This document shows, one piece after another, positions 34,541-42,697 of a DNA stretch of 64,000 nucleotides; the stretch's first letter is position 1, and each line of letters opens with the position of its first letter. Source of the stretch: Roseinatronobacter domitianus (GTDB taxonomy: Bacteria; Pseudomonadota; Alphaproteobacteria; Rhodobacterales; Rhodobacteraceae); the NCBI RefSeq assembly GCF_023336755.1, contig NZ_JALZWP010000003.1, positions 212,638 through 276,637 on the forward strand. Reading direction: 5' to 3'. The notes beneath the pieces were generated by a model. That model searched no databases, was not told the DNA's origin, and was given only the letters and a program-made list of their open reading frames with translations. Made by a program: the position numbers and the translations under genes.

Positions 34541-34617
34541 GCCCCGGACCCCCGCCCACTTCCGGTATCAAACCCCAGGTATCAGTGCTAAAACGTAGGT
34601 TACAGCACAATGAAAGG

Positions 34618-35838
34618 CTATGGTTTGCCTTGGCTGACCACGCCGTTGTCGAAAAGCGACGCGATTTCGGTATCGGGCAGGCCGATCACATCCCCCAAGA
34701 TCGCTTCGGTATGTTCACCCAGCACCGGCGCGCGCACCGGCGCTTCGCGCGGGTCGTGGCTGAAGGACATGGGCGTTCCGGGCACGCGGTAACGGCCGAT
34801 TCCGGGTTGATCGAGGTCGCTGAACATGGGGTTATCAAGCGACATGTCCTCATCTTCGGCAACGGCTTCCTTGAAGGTCCTGAATTGCGACCAGGTGACG
34901 CCTGCATCCTCTAAGGCTTGGGCAAAATCGGCAACTTTGCGGGCTTTGAACCACGGGCGCAGAATGTCTGTGATGGAATGGCGATGCTCCCAGCGCGCGC
35001 CCTCATCGCGCAAAGACACGCCAAGGCGCGATTCCAACGCGTCGATGGCGTCTGTCGTGGCGGTGACTTTTTGCAAGCCGCGCCATTGACGGTCGGTCAG
35101 GCCGATGACCATGACGCGCTTGCCGTCGGCGCAGAGGAAATCCTGCCCGTAAGCGCCGTAAAGCGCATTGCCGGATTTGGGGCGCGAAATGCCATTAACC
35201 TCGACTTCGCCGATCACGCCCAGATGGCCGAGCATGGCGGCGGCGACATCTTTCAGCGCCAGATCGACCGCAGAGCCGTGGCCGTGGCGCAAGCGTTTGC
35301 GCTCTGCCGCCAGAAGGGCTGAAACAACCATATTGCCCGCGATGCAATCCCAAGCCGGCAGCGCGTGCGCGACAGGGTCGGTGGAGCCTTCGGGTCCGGT
35401 CGCCATGGGAAAACCCAAGGCCGGGTTGACGGTATAATCCACCGCCGGGCGGCCCGCGCGATCGCCCGTCAGCGTGACCATGCACAGGTCGGGGCGGCGG
35501 GTGGACAGGGTTTCATAATCCATCCAGCCGCGCACGCGCAGATTGGTGATGAAAAGGCCTGCATCGTCGCCCGGCGCGCAGATCAGTTCCGAAATGATCT
35601 CGCGCCCGCGGGGGTGTTTCATGTCGATGGCGATGGAGCGTTTGCCCTTGTTCATCCCCGCCCAGAACATGCTTTGGCCAGAGGGCGCGACGGGCCAGCG
35701 CCCGGCGTCAAGCCCGCCTTCGACACGGTCAAAGCGGATGACATCGGCCCCCATCTGCGCCAGCGTCATGCCTGCAAGCGGGACAGCGACAAAGGCCGAG
35801 CCTTCGACCACGCGCATTCCGTTCAGGATACCACTCAC
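34618..35838 (-). CDS. mct: 2-methylfumaryl-CoA isomerase (mesaconyl-CoA C1-C4 CoA transferase)
   Basis: This CaiB/BaiF (family III) CoA-transferase of 406 residues starts at a GTG at 35838 that overlaps the upstream stop (GTGA). It begins MSGILNGMRVVEGSAFVAVP and continues GMTLAQMGADVIRFDRVEGG and FWAGMNKGKRSIAIDMKHP, which closely resembles Chloroflexus Mct. The catalytic Asp lies in LPAWDCIAGN. Mct moves CoA within 2-methylfumaryl-CoA to give 3-methylfumaryl-CoA. The downstream-acting hydratase (meh) is the preceding gene. It is the last gene of the six-gene operon and borders the Mu-like remnant. Other CaiB-family activities cannot be fully excluded. Confidence 0.8.
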   Translation of the reverse strand: MSGILNGMRVVEGSAFVAVPLAGMTLAQMGADVIRFDRVEGGLDAGRWPVAPSGQSMFWAGMNKGKRSIAIDMKHPRGREIISELICAPGDDAGLFITNLRVRGWMDYETLSTRRPDLCMVTLTGDRAGRPAVDYTVNPALGFPMATGPEGSTDPVAHALPAWDCIAGNMVVSALLAAERKRLRHGHGSAVDLALKDVAAAMLGHLGVIGEVEVNGISRPKSGNALYGAYGQDFLCADGKRVMVIGLTDRQWRGLQKVTATTDAIDALESRLGVSLRDEGARWEHRHSITDILRPWFKARKVADFAQALEDAGVTWSQFRTFKEAVAEDEDMSLDNPMFSDLDQPGIGRYRVPGTPMSFSHDPREAPVRAPVLGEHTEAILGDVIGLPDTEIASLFDNGVVSQGKP

Positions 35839-36716
35839 GCAGACCACTCCATCCGGGCCTGCATGCATTGATGGTTCGCTGTGGCGGCGACGCTGAACAG
35901 GTCAACCGCCGGGGCGGCGACGTCCATCTGGCCAACAAGGGCGGTGTCCTCTGTGTGGAACATCGGGTGCACTCCTTTGAAGCGGAAGCGTTTGGGGGCC
36001 TGCCCGGTATGGCGGCAGGCGGCGTCCATCAGCAGGCAGGCCTGCATCGGGCCATGCACGATCAGGGCCGGGTATTTCTCCACCTCACGCGCGTAGGGCA
36101 TGTCGTAATGAATGCGGTGCGCGTTGAAGGTGACGGCGGAAAAGCGGAATAGGCGCGCTTCGTTCATCGGCACGACCTCGTGGAAATCGGGGGTGTCCGG
36201 CGCAGGAATGGCACGGGGCGGGCGAAACGTGTCGGGCATGTCCAGATAGACGATGTCCTGTTCTTCTCGGATGGACCCGTTCTTGCCGTGCAGATCATGG
36301 CCAACCCGCACGAAGAACATCGACCCTGTCGTGCCCTGCTTTTCGGTCACGGCCAGAATTTCGGACCGGCGGTGCAAGACCTCGCCCACCTCCAGCGCGC
36401 CCGACCATTCCAGCTTGCCCCCCGCCCACATGCGGCGCGGATAAGGTAAGGGCGGCAGGAAGCCCCCCAGTGCCGGATGGCCATCGGTGCCAAGCTCTGA
36501 CAGCGGAACGAATTCCGGGAACGCGATCCAGTGCCACAGGGGCGGCAGGGGCGCGCCCACGCGCAGGTCATGCGCAGGGGATGATGCGTGCGAAAGCGTC
36601 GCGCCCATCATCCCCGCCAAGTTCTGCGTCAGCGCGCCATCATGTTCTTCCACGCGGCCGACCCATGCTTGCGGATCGGCCACGGCTTTATCTTCATACC
36701 CTTTGGGGTGCATCAT
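35835..36716 (-). CDS. meh: 3-methylfumaryl-CoA hydratase (mesaconyl-C4-CoA hydratase)
   Basis: This 293-residue HTD2/MaoC-like double hot-dog protein starts at ATG 36716, overlapping the mtkB stop (ATGA). It shows the N-terminal dehydratase part with WHWIAFPEFVPLSELGTDGHP and the C-terminal hydratase segment FRFSAVTFNAHRIHYDMPYA followed by LIVHGPMQACLLMD, where the Asn-His pair is the hydratase site. Meh hydrates 3-methylfumaryl-CoA to citramalyl-CoA, which is then cleaved to acetyl-CoA and pyruvate by malyl/citramalyl-CoA lyase. The Mct partner is directly downstream. Assignment rests on family plus that pairing. Confidence 0.78.
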   Translation of the reverse strand: MMHPKGYEDKAVADPQAWVGRVEEHDGALTQNLAGMMGATLSHASSPAHDLRVGAPLPPLWHWIAFPEFVPLSELGTDGHPALGGFLPPLPYPRRMWAGGKLEWSGALEVGEVLHRRSEILAVTEKQGTTGSMFFVRVGHDLHGKNGSIREEQDIVYLDMPDTFRPPRAIPAPDTPDFHEVVPMNEARLFRFSAVTFNAHRIHYDMPYAREVEKYPALIVHGPMQACLLMDAACRHTGQAPKRFRFKGVHPMFHTEDTALVGQMDVAAPAVDLFSVAATANHQCMQARMEWSA

Positions 36717-37609
36717 GCAGCAGCCTTTTTGCCAAGGATTTCTGCCACCGTCACCCCCATGGAGGACGGATTCGGCGCGACCTTGATGCCTGCTTCCTGC
36801 AGGATGACAACCTTTTCCTGCGCACTTTCGCCAAAGGCAGAGATGATTGCGCCCGCATGGCCCATCTTGCGGCCCTTGGGCGCGGACAGCCCGGCAATAT
36901 AGGCCGCGACCGGTTTGGTCATGTGATCGCGGATATATTCGGCGGCTTCGGCTTCCTGCGGGCCACCGATTTCGCCAATCATCATCACCGCGTCGGTGTC
37001 GGGGTCGTTCTCGAACAGTTCCAGAATATCCTTGAAGCTGGAGCCGTTGATCGGGTCGCCACCGATGCCGACAGAGGTCGAAACACCGATGCCCAGTTCT
37101 TTCATCTGGCTTGCCGCTTCATAGCCCAGCGTGCCAGAGCGCCCCACGATGCCCACGCGCCCCGGCATGTAGATATGCGGCGGCATGATGCCCATAAAGC
37201 CCACGCCGGGGCTGATAACGCCCGCGCAATTCGGCCCGATCAGGCGCATTTTGCGGGTTTCCTTGTAGCGGCGCAGGAAGCGTTTGACCTTCATCATATC
37301 TTGCGCCGGGATACCGTCGGCCACGCTGACCGCCACGCGAATGCCCGCATCCGCCGCTTCCATCATCGCATCGGCGGCAACGGGCGGGGGCACGAACATC
37401 AAGGACGCATCGGCGCCGGTTGCTTCCACCGCTTCGCGCACGGTGTTGAACACAGGGCGACCCAGCACGGTGGTGCCACCGCGACCCGGCGTAACGCCGC
37501 CCACGACATTGGTGCCGGTTTCGATCATTTCCTGCGCGTGGAACTGGCCAATGCGGCCCGAAATGCCCTGCACGATGATCTTGGTCTCTGGTGTAATCAG
37601 GATAGCCAT
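36713..37609 (-). CDS. mtkB: Malate-CoA ligase (malate thiokinase) alpha subunit
   Basis: This 298-residue protein has the CoA-binding Rossmann domain ([20 protein letters not shown]) and the phospho-His region [13 protein letters not shown] near residue 246. The signature reads [11 protein letters not shown], as in methylotroph MtkB, where succinyl-CoA synthetases have GPNCPG. With mtkA it makes malyl-CoA from malate, CoA and ATP. The next gene upstream is mtkA and then malyl-CoA lyase, which acts on the product. The context strongly favours malate over succinate as substrate. Confidence 0.87.
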   Translation of the reverse strand: MAILITPETKIIVQGISGRIGQFHAQEMIETGTNVVGGVTPGRGGTTVLGRPVFNTVREAVEATGADASLMFVPPPVAADAMMEAADAGIRVAVSVADGIPAQDMMKVKRFLRRYKETRKMRLIGPNCAGVISPGVGFMGIMPPHIYMPGRVGIVGRSGTLGYEAASQMKELGIGVSTSVGIGGDPINGSSFKDILELFENDPDTDAVMMIGEIGGPQEAEAAEYIRDHMTKPVAAYIAGLSAPKGRKMGHAGAIISAFGESAQEKVVILQEAGIKVAPNPSSMGVTVAEILGKKAAA

Positions 37610-37624
37610 TTTGGTGGTCCTTTC

Positions 37625-38797
37625 TTATGCAGCGGCGGCATTGGGGCGCGCTTTGACGGCGGCCTCTGCGGCCTCTGCCAAGGTGCCTGCGGTTATGATC
37701 GGCACATCGGCGCTTTCGAGGATGCGGCGACCTTCTTCCACATTGGTGCCCGCCAGGCGAACAACTACAGGGATGGTCATGCCCACTTCTTTATAGGCTT
37801 GCACAACCCCTGCCGCGATCCAGTCGCACCGGTTGATGCCTGCGAAGATGTTGACCAAGATCACGCTTACATTCGGGTCGGTCAGAACCGTGCGGAAGGC
37901 GGTCACGACGCGCTCGGCACTCGCCCCGCCGCCGATGTCAAGGAAGTTGGCGGGTTCAGCCCCGGCCAGCTTGATCATATCCATCGTCGCCATGGCAAGG
38001 CCCGCGCCGTTGATAATGCAGCCAATATCGCCATCAAGGCCAATATAGGACAGGCCAGAGCCTGCCGCCATCGCCTCGCGCGGGTCTTCCTGGCTTAGGT
38101 CACGCAGCGCGGCCACTTCGGGGCGGCGGAACATGGCGTTGGTGTCAAAGCTCATCTTCGCATCCAGTGCCACCAGATCGCCAGAGCCAGTAATCGCCAG
38201 CGGGTTGATCTCTACCATGGTGGCGTCCAGATCGCGATACGCGCGGTAACAGGCGCGCAGCGTGTTGACCATCTGGCCGATCTGGCTGCCCGTCAGGCCC
38301 AGCCGAAAGGCCAGCTCGCGCGCCTCAAAGTCGCACAGGCCAGAGGCCGGATCGATAATCATGCGCACAAGGCTGTCGGGGTCGTTTTCGGCCAGATCCT
38401 CAATCTCCATCCCGCCTGCACCCGACGCGACAATCATGATGCGTTCGGATTTGCGATCCAGCACAAAGCCCAGATAAATCTCTTGCGCAATGTCGGTCGC
38501 CGCTTCCACCCACAGGCGATAAACGCCTTTGCCCGCTGGCCCGCTTTGCTTGGTCACAAGCTGACGGCCCAGAATATTGGCGGCAAATTCGCGCACTTCT
38601 TCATCCGTGCGGCAGAATTTCACGCCACCCGCTTCGCCGCGCCCGCCCGAATGGATCTGCGCCTTGATAACCACCGGCAGGCCGATTTCGCGCGCCTGAT
38701 AGGCGGCTTGCTCTGGCGAATAGGCCAAGCCCCCATTGGGCACCGGCACGCCAAATTTGGCCAGAATATCCTTGGCTTGATGTTCATGAATGTCCAT
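37625..38797 (-). CDS. mtkA: Malate-CoA ligase (malate thiokinase) beta subunit
   Basis: This 390-residue ATP-grasp protein starts at 38797 (MDIHEHQAKDILAKFG) after GGGAGGAG. Segments AQIHSGGRGEAGGVKFC and EINPLAITGSGDLVALDAK mark the nucleotide-binding half shared with SucC. It forms the heterotetrameric ligase with mtkB, located 15 nt downstream. It lies between malyl-CoA lyase and mtkB, the mclA/mtkA/mtkB association seen in serine-cycle methylotrophs. Substrate assignment is inferred from that context and mtkB. Confidence 0.87.
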   Translation of the reverse strand: MDIHEHQAKDILAKFGVPVPNGGLAYSPEQAAYQAREIGLPVVIKAQIHSGGRGEAGGVKFCRTDEEVREFAANILGRQLVTKQSGPAGKGVYRLWVEAATDIAQEIYLGFVLDRKSERIMIVASGAGGMEIEDLAENDPDSLVRMIIDPASGLCDFEARELAFRLGLTGSQIGQMVNTLRACYRAYRDLDATMVEINPLAITGSGDLVALDAKMSFDTNAMFRRPEVAALRDLSQEDPREAMAAGSGLSYIGLDGDIGCIINGAGLAMATMDMIKLAGAEPANFLDIGGGASAERVVTAFRTVLTDPNVSVILVNIFAGINRCDWIAAGVVQAYKEVGMTIPVVVRLAGTNVEEGRRILESADVPIITAGTLAEAAEAAVKARPNAAAA

Positions 38798-38819
38798 GGT
38801 CTCTCCTCCCTTGGAGTTC

Positions 38820-39761
38820 TCAGCCTTTGGCCGCGATAGCTTCGGCCACATCAATCAGGTTGCGCGCCATCTTCTCGGACGCCGCGTCGATCATCTTGCC
38901 ATCGAGCGAGGCAGCGCCCTTGCCCTGCGCTTCGGCTTTCTTCAGCTCTTCGATAATGCGGTGTGCCTTGGTCACTTCCGATTCCGGCGGGCTGAACACC
39001 TCGTTCGCCAGCGCGATCTGGCTGGGGTGAATGGCCCATTTGCCTTCGCAGCCCAAAGCCGCGGCACGGCGTGCGCCAGCCTTGTAGCCTTCGGGGTCCG
39101 AGAAATCGCCGAACGGTCCATCGACCGCGCGAAGCCCGTAGGCGCGGCAGGCCACAACCATGCGGGTGATCGAGGCGTGCCACTGGTCGCCCGGATAATC
39201 GGGGTTCAGACCGCCGATATTCGTGGTGCGGGCGCGCATCGACGCGGCATAGTCGGCCACGCCGAAATGCAGACATTCCAGACGCCCGCCGAATTGCGCG
39301 ATGGCTTCGACATTGGCCATGCCCAGCGCGGTCTCAATCAGCGCTTCCAGCCCCACGCGGGTTTTCAAACCGCAGCCTTGTTCGATCTGGTTCACCATGG
39401 CCTCGACCATATACAGGTCCGATGGCACACCCACTTTCGGCACCAGAAGCGTATGCACCCGGTCGCCCGCTTGTTCCATGATATCGACCACGTCGCGATA
39501 CATGTAATGCGTGTCCAGCCCGTTGATGCGCACCGACACGGTCTTGCCCTTGGCTTCCCAGTCAATCTCGTTCAGCAACTTGACCGCATTCTTGCGGGCC
39601 TGTTCCTTTTCGGGCGGCGCAACCGCATCCTCCAGGTCCAGGAACACCACATCGGCATCGCTGTCGGCGGCCTTCACCACCATGTCGATATTCGAGGCAG
39701 GCACCGCCAATTCGGACCGATGCAGACGCTGCCGCCGAAGCGGGTAAAGAGTGTGTGACAT
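38820..39761 (-). CDS. mclA: Malyl-CoA lyase (methylotroph MclA type)
   Basis: This 313-residue HpcH/HpaI-fold lyase shows RLHRSELAVPASN, VVFLDLEDAVAPPEKEQARK, NGLDTHYMYRDVVDIMEQAG and LIETALGMANVEAIAQ, closer to Methylobacterium MclA than to Rhodobacter Mcl1. The Mg-binding acidic residues sit in FLDLEDAV and the late GPFGDFSDPEG. It splits malyl-CoA into acetyl-CoA and glyoxylate, and enzymes of the family also handle methylmalyl-CoA and citramalyl-CoA. A loop before ITRMVVACRAYGL is shorter than in Methylobacterium. It lies between sgaA and mtkA. Confidence 0.88.
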   Translation of the reverse strand: MSHTLYPLRRQRLHRSELAVPASNIDMVVKAADSDADVVFLDLEDAVAPPEKEQARKNAVKLLNEIDWEAKGKTVSVRINGLDTHYMYRDVVDIMEQAGDRVHTLLVPKVGVPSDLYMVEAMVNQIEQGCGLKTRVGLEALIETALGMANVEAIAQFGGRLECLHFGVADYAASMRARTTNIGGLNPDYPGDQWHASITRMVVACRAYGLRAVDGPFGDFSDPEGYKAGARRAAALGCEGKWAIHPSQIALANEVFSPPESEVTKAHRIIEELKKAEAQGKGAASLDGKMIDAASEKMARNLIDVAEAIAAKG

Positions 39762-39784
39762 GAAATGTCCCTTCCAGAGTGGGG

Positions 39785-41002
39785 TTATTCGGCCGCGATC
39801 GGGGTGGTTTCCACCACGCGCGGGCGGTCACGGCGCTTGCCGTCCGACCAATAGCGTTGGGCGCTCGCCAGCCCCGCGCCCAGTTCAATATTAACGCCCG
39901 CGCGCCACATGGCCATTTCGGCCATCGACAGCGCGCCCGCCAACGAGCCTTCATTGACCCAGTCCAGATGCCCGATGCGGAACACCCGCCCTGCCAAGCG
40001 GCCAAGCCCGCCGCCGAAGGATGCACCAAGTTCGTCATAGGCAATGGCGATCACCTCGCGCGCATCAATGTGCATGGGCGTGCGAATGGCGGTCACGGTG
40101 TCGGAATAAAGCGAGGGGTGTTCTGCGACCATCTCCAGCCCCCAAGCCTGCACGGCGGCGCGCACGCCAGTTGCCATGCGGGCATGACGGGCAATGACGG
40201 TGTCGATGCCTTCCTCCAGCAGCAGCCCAACCGAAGCGCGCATCCCGTGCAGCAGCGGAATAGGCGGCGTGTAGGGGAAGACCCCGTCGTCCTGCAAATT
40301 TGCCATATCGGCAAATTCAAAATAGGCGCGGCGCATGGTTGCGGTTTTAGCCGCCTGCATCGCCTTGTCGCTGACGCCAAGAATGCCCAGACCGGCAGGG
40401 CACATAAACCCCTTCTGGCTACCCGTCACGGCCAGATCGACCCCCCAATCGGCCATCCGAAACTCGATAGAGCCGATGGACGAGACGCCATCCACGAACA
40501 AAAGCGCATCGTGGAAAGTCATGTCCAGCGCGCGGCGCACAGCGGCCACATCGGACGTGACGCCGGTTGCGGTTTCATTATGCGTGACGAAGACGGCCTT
40601 GATGCGGTCATCCTTGTCAGCACCCAGACGGCGCTCAATTTCCTTGACCGGACAACCCGCGCCCCAAGCGACATCAATCAACTCGACATCCAGCCCCAAA
40701 CGCTCGGCCATCTGCGCCCAAAGCACAGAAAAATGCCCATGCCGCGCCATCAGCACGCGGTCACCGGGGTTGAGCGTGTTGGTGATCGCGGCCTCCCATG
40801 CGGCAGACCCGGAACCGGGGAACAGAAAGACATTGCCCCGCTCCATCCGCATAATCTGGCGCAGCCCAGCGCTAATGTCGCGCGCCAAAGCACCGAAACC
40901 GGGGGCGCGATGGTCCTCTGCCGCCACGTTCATGGCGCGGCGCACGGCTTCGGGGATCGGCGTTGGGCCGGGCGTGAAAAGATGTGATTGTCCGATGGTC
41001 AT
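39785..41002 (-). CDS. sgaA: Serine-glyoxylate aminotransferase
   Basis: This 405-residue class V aminotransferase converts serine and glyoxylate to hydroxypyruvate and glycine. The N-terminal FTPGPTPIPEAVRRAMN, the substrate-loop FLFPGSGSAAWEAAI, and PLP-Lys in VTGSQKGFMCP (near residue 190) are typical. I start it at 41002 (MTIGQSHLF), preceded by GGGAGGA; the frame opens earlier but overlaps the divergent regulator promoter. It is the first gene of the operon, consuming glyoxylate made by malyl-CoA lyase. An alanine- or aspartate-glyoxylate aminotransferase is an alternative reading. Confidence 0.88.
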   Translation of the reverse strand: MTIGQSHLFTPGPTPIPEAVRRAMNVAAEDHRAPGFGALARDISAGLRQIMRMERGNVFLFPGSGSAAWEAAITNTLNPGDRVLMARHGHFSVLWAQMAERLGLDVELIDVAWGAGCPVKEIERRLGADKDDRIKAVFVTHNETATGVTSDVAAVRRALDMTFHDALLFVDGVSSIGSIEFRMADWGVDLAVTGSQKGFMCPAGLGILGVSDKAMQAAKTATMRRAYFEFADMANLQDDGVFPYTPPIPLLHGMRASVGLLLEEGIDTVIARHARMATGVRAAVQAWGLEMVAEHPSLYSDTVTAIRTPMHIDAREVIAIAYDELGASFGGGLGRLAGRVFRIGHLDWVNEGSLAGALSMAEMAMWRAGVNIELGAGLASAQRYWSDGKRRDRPRVVETTPIAAE

Positions 41003-41078
41003 GTGCGGCGTCCTCCCAAACGCGATGGGCAGACCATGCGGCACAAATAGCGGTTCGTGAATTCTTTCCGCGTCCTGC

Positions 41079-41098
41079 TGTAAATGCGAAGATTTACA
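41079..41098. promoter_or_regulatory. Operator candidate TGTAAAT-N6-ATTTACA
   Basis: A perfect 7-bp inverted repeat (41079-41085 and 41092-41098, 6-nt spacer) sits between the sgaA operon and its divergent regulator. Together with the site at 41110-41132 it suggests binding of a dimeric regulator, probably the adjacent PccR/RamB-like protein. Confidence 0.6.
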
Positions 41099-41109
41099 TG
41101 TTATCATTT

Positions 41110-41132
41110 CTGTAAATCTGTGAATTTTACAG
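41110..41132. promoter_or_regulatory. Operator candidate CTGTAAA-N9-TTTACAG
   Basis: A second inverted repeat of 7 bp (41110-41116 and 41126-41132) lies 12 nt from the first and 12 nt before the regulator ATG at 41144. The CTGTAAAT string also repeats in direct orientation (41078-41085 and 41110-41117). Confidence 0.6.
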
Positions 41133-41143
41133 GATACAATTGC

Positions 41144-42550
41144 ATGCTGAAAACCTTCATTGGCCCCCGACTGCGGCGCCTGCGGCAGGAGCATAGCCAG
41201 ACTCAAAGCCAAATGGCGCGGGCGCTGGGGATATCGACATCTTACGTCAACCTACTGGAAAAGAACGAAAGATCAGTATCGGTCCCGGTTTTGCTGAAGA
41301 TATTCGAAACCTATGGCGTCGAATGGCGCGACATTGCCGAAGATGATGATACCGCCACACTGGCCGACCTGCGCGCGGCGCTTCTGGACAACCTGTTCGA
41401 CGCAGATCGCCCCGATTTACCGCAACTGCGGGCCGCACAAATCCACAGTCCTGACCTTGTGGCGTCTTTCCTGACATTGCACCGCGCGTATCAGGCTGCG
41501 ACAGATCAACTCATGTCACTGGCGACCAGCGGCAGCGGCGCGGGCGATGTGCTGCCAAGCTCGCCCGAAGCCGCCGTGCATAACTTCTTTCGGCGCAATC
41601 ACAACCATTTCGCGGTGCTCGAATCGGTCGCGGCAGAGTTCTGGGGCGGCAAGACGGTTGCCCCCGACGACACCTATGCCACGCTGAAAGCGCTGCTGCG
41701 CGACCGGCTGGGCCTGCATGTGCGTCTGGTCACAACCGCAGAGATGCCGGACACATTGCGCGAATATGACGAAGCCGCCCGCGAGGTGCGCCTGTCGGAA
41801 GCGATGGACCATCCCAACCGGGTGTTCCAGCTTGTTCATGTCGCAGGGTTGATCGAACATGCGGACCTGCTGGAAAAGCTTCTGTCGCAATCACGAATCA
41901 CCGACCCGCACGGGCTGGCCCGCTGCCGTGTGGAACTGACCAACTATTTCGCCGCCGCCGTGTTGATGCCCTATGCGCCATTCTTGTCCGAAGCCCTGGC
42001 GTCTAAATACGATTTCACGCATCTGGCCACGCGTTTCGGGGTCAGCTTTGAACAGGCCTGCCACCGGGCGACCACCTTGCAGCGGGCAGGCGCGCAGGGG
42101 GTGCCGTTCTTCTTCGTACGAATCGACAAGGCCGGCAACGTGACCAAGCGGTTCAACGCGACAGATTTTCACTTGGCGGAATATGGCGGAGCCTGTCCAC
42201 GATTGGACGTGCATACGTCGTTCCGCACGCCGGGGCAGATTGTGCCGCAATTCGTGGAAATGGCAGACCGCAGCCAGTTTTTCGTGTTCTCGCGCACGGT
42301 GGATCGACCCAGTCTGTCCGGACACGCAACCGACGTGCGGCTGGCGGTGGCAATGGGCTGCGATGTCGAACATGCCGCGCAGATCGGCTATGCTGAAAGC
42401 CTGCGGGCCAGCAAAACACGGCCGGTGCCCATAGGCATAAATTGCCGCACCTGCCCAAGAGCGGATTGCGACCAACGCGCGCATAATGCGGTGGTTCTGT
42501 CAAAACCGGTGGATGCACGGCGACGCGGGGCGACGCGGTACGCAAGTTGA
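41144..42550 (+). CDS. RamB/PccR-type XRE regulator (short-chain acyl-CoA family)
   Basis: This 468-residue protein has an N-terminal XRE helix-turn-helix (PRLRRLRQEHSQTQSQMARA, LGISTSYVNLLEKNERSVSV), a central ImmA/IrrE-like region, and a C-terminal cysteine cluster (CRTCPRADCDQRA) typical of the RamB/PccR/ScfR group. Relatives control propionyl-CoA, acetate or glyoxylate metabolism and are thought to sense acyl-CoAs. It is divergent from the sgaA-mclA-mtkA-mtkB-meh-mct operon, with 141 bases between starts and two dyads within. Regulation of that operon is a strong contextual inference; the ligand is not known. Confidence 0.82.
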   Translation: MLKTFIGPRLRRLRQEHSQTQSQMARALGISTSYVNLLEKNERSVSVPVLLKIFETYGVEWRDIAEDDDTATLADLRAALLDNLFDADRPDLPQLRAAQIHSPDLVASFLTLHRAYQAATDQLMSLATSGSGAGDVLPSSPEAAVHNFFRRNHNHFAVLESVAAEFWGGKTVAPDDTYATLKALLRDRLGLHVRLVTTAEMPDTLREYDEAAREVRLSEAMDHPNRVFQLVHVAGLIEHADLLEKLLSQSRITDPHGLARCRVELTNYFAAAVLMPYAPFLSEALASKYDFTHLATRFGVSFEQACHRATTLQRAGAQGVPFFFVRIDKAGNVTKRFNATDFHLAEYGGACPRLDVHTSFRTPGQIVPQFVEMADRSQFFVFSRTVDRPSLSGHATDVRLAVAMGCDVEHAAQIGYAESLRASKTRPVPIGINCRTCPRADCDQRAHNAVVLSKPVDARRRGATRYAS

Positions 42551-42697
42551 ATGGGGATGTGCCAGCGCAACAGATTTTATCGCCCTGAGCATTGGCCCGA
42601 AGGCCGCCCGTCACCTCGCCAAAGCGCGGCATCAAGGGCGCAGCCCGCCGCGCCAGCGCCGTCGCGGCCCAGCGCGGCGACTAGCCGGGCAAGACCC

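Larger units (their letters stand above)
30233..34545 (+). mobile_element. Degenerate Mu-like prophage remnant
   Basis: About 4.3 kb of phage-derived sequence sits between the PCC gene and the CoA-transferase operon. It contains a MuA catalytic-core fragment, a frameshifted small gene, a frameshifted GemA homologue, a helix-turn-helix gene, a gpT major head protein with an internal deletion, a gpI protease/scaffold homologue, and a small helix-turn-helix protein. Portal, terminase, tail, lysis, MuB and repressor genes are missing. Ends are approximate; no 5-bp target duplication or TG...CA termini could be matched. Confidence 0.85.

Noticed and set aside
30233..34617. Mu-type target duplication and TG...CA ends
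   Set aside because: Candidate TG near 30240 and CA near 34605 have no matching 5-bp flanks; borders left approximate.
36470..38098. 542-residue plus-strand frame opposite mtkB/mtkA
   Set aside because: Antisense shadow; product is His/Arg/Asp-rich and unlike a protein family.
36713..38797. Reading the ligase pair as succinyl-CoA synthetase sucCD
   Set aside because: Neighbours are malyl-CoA lyase and serine-glyoxylate aminotransferase rather than sucAB, and the GPNCAG motif fits MtkB; malate is the likelier substrate, though not proven.
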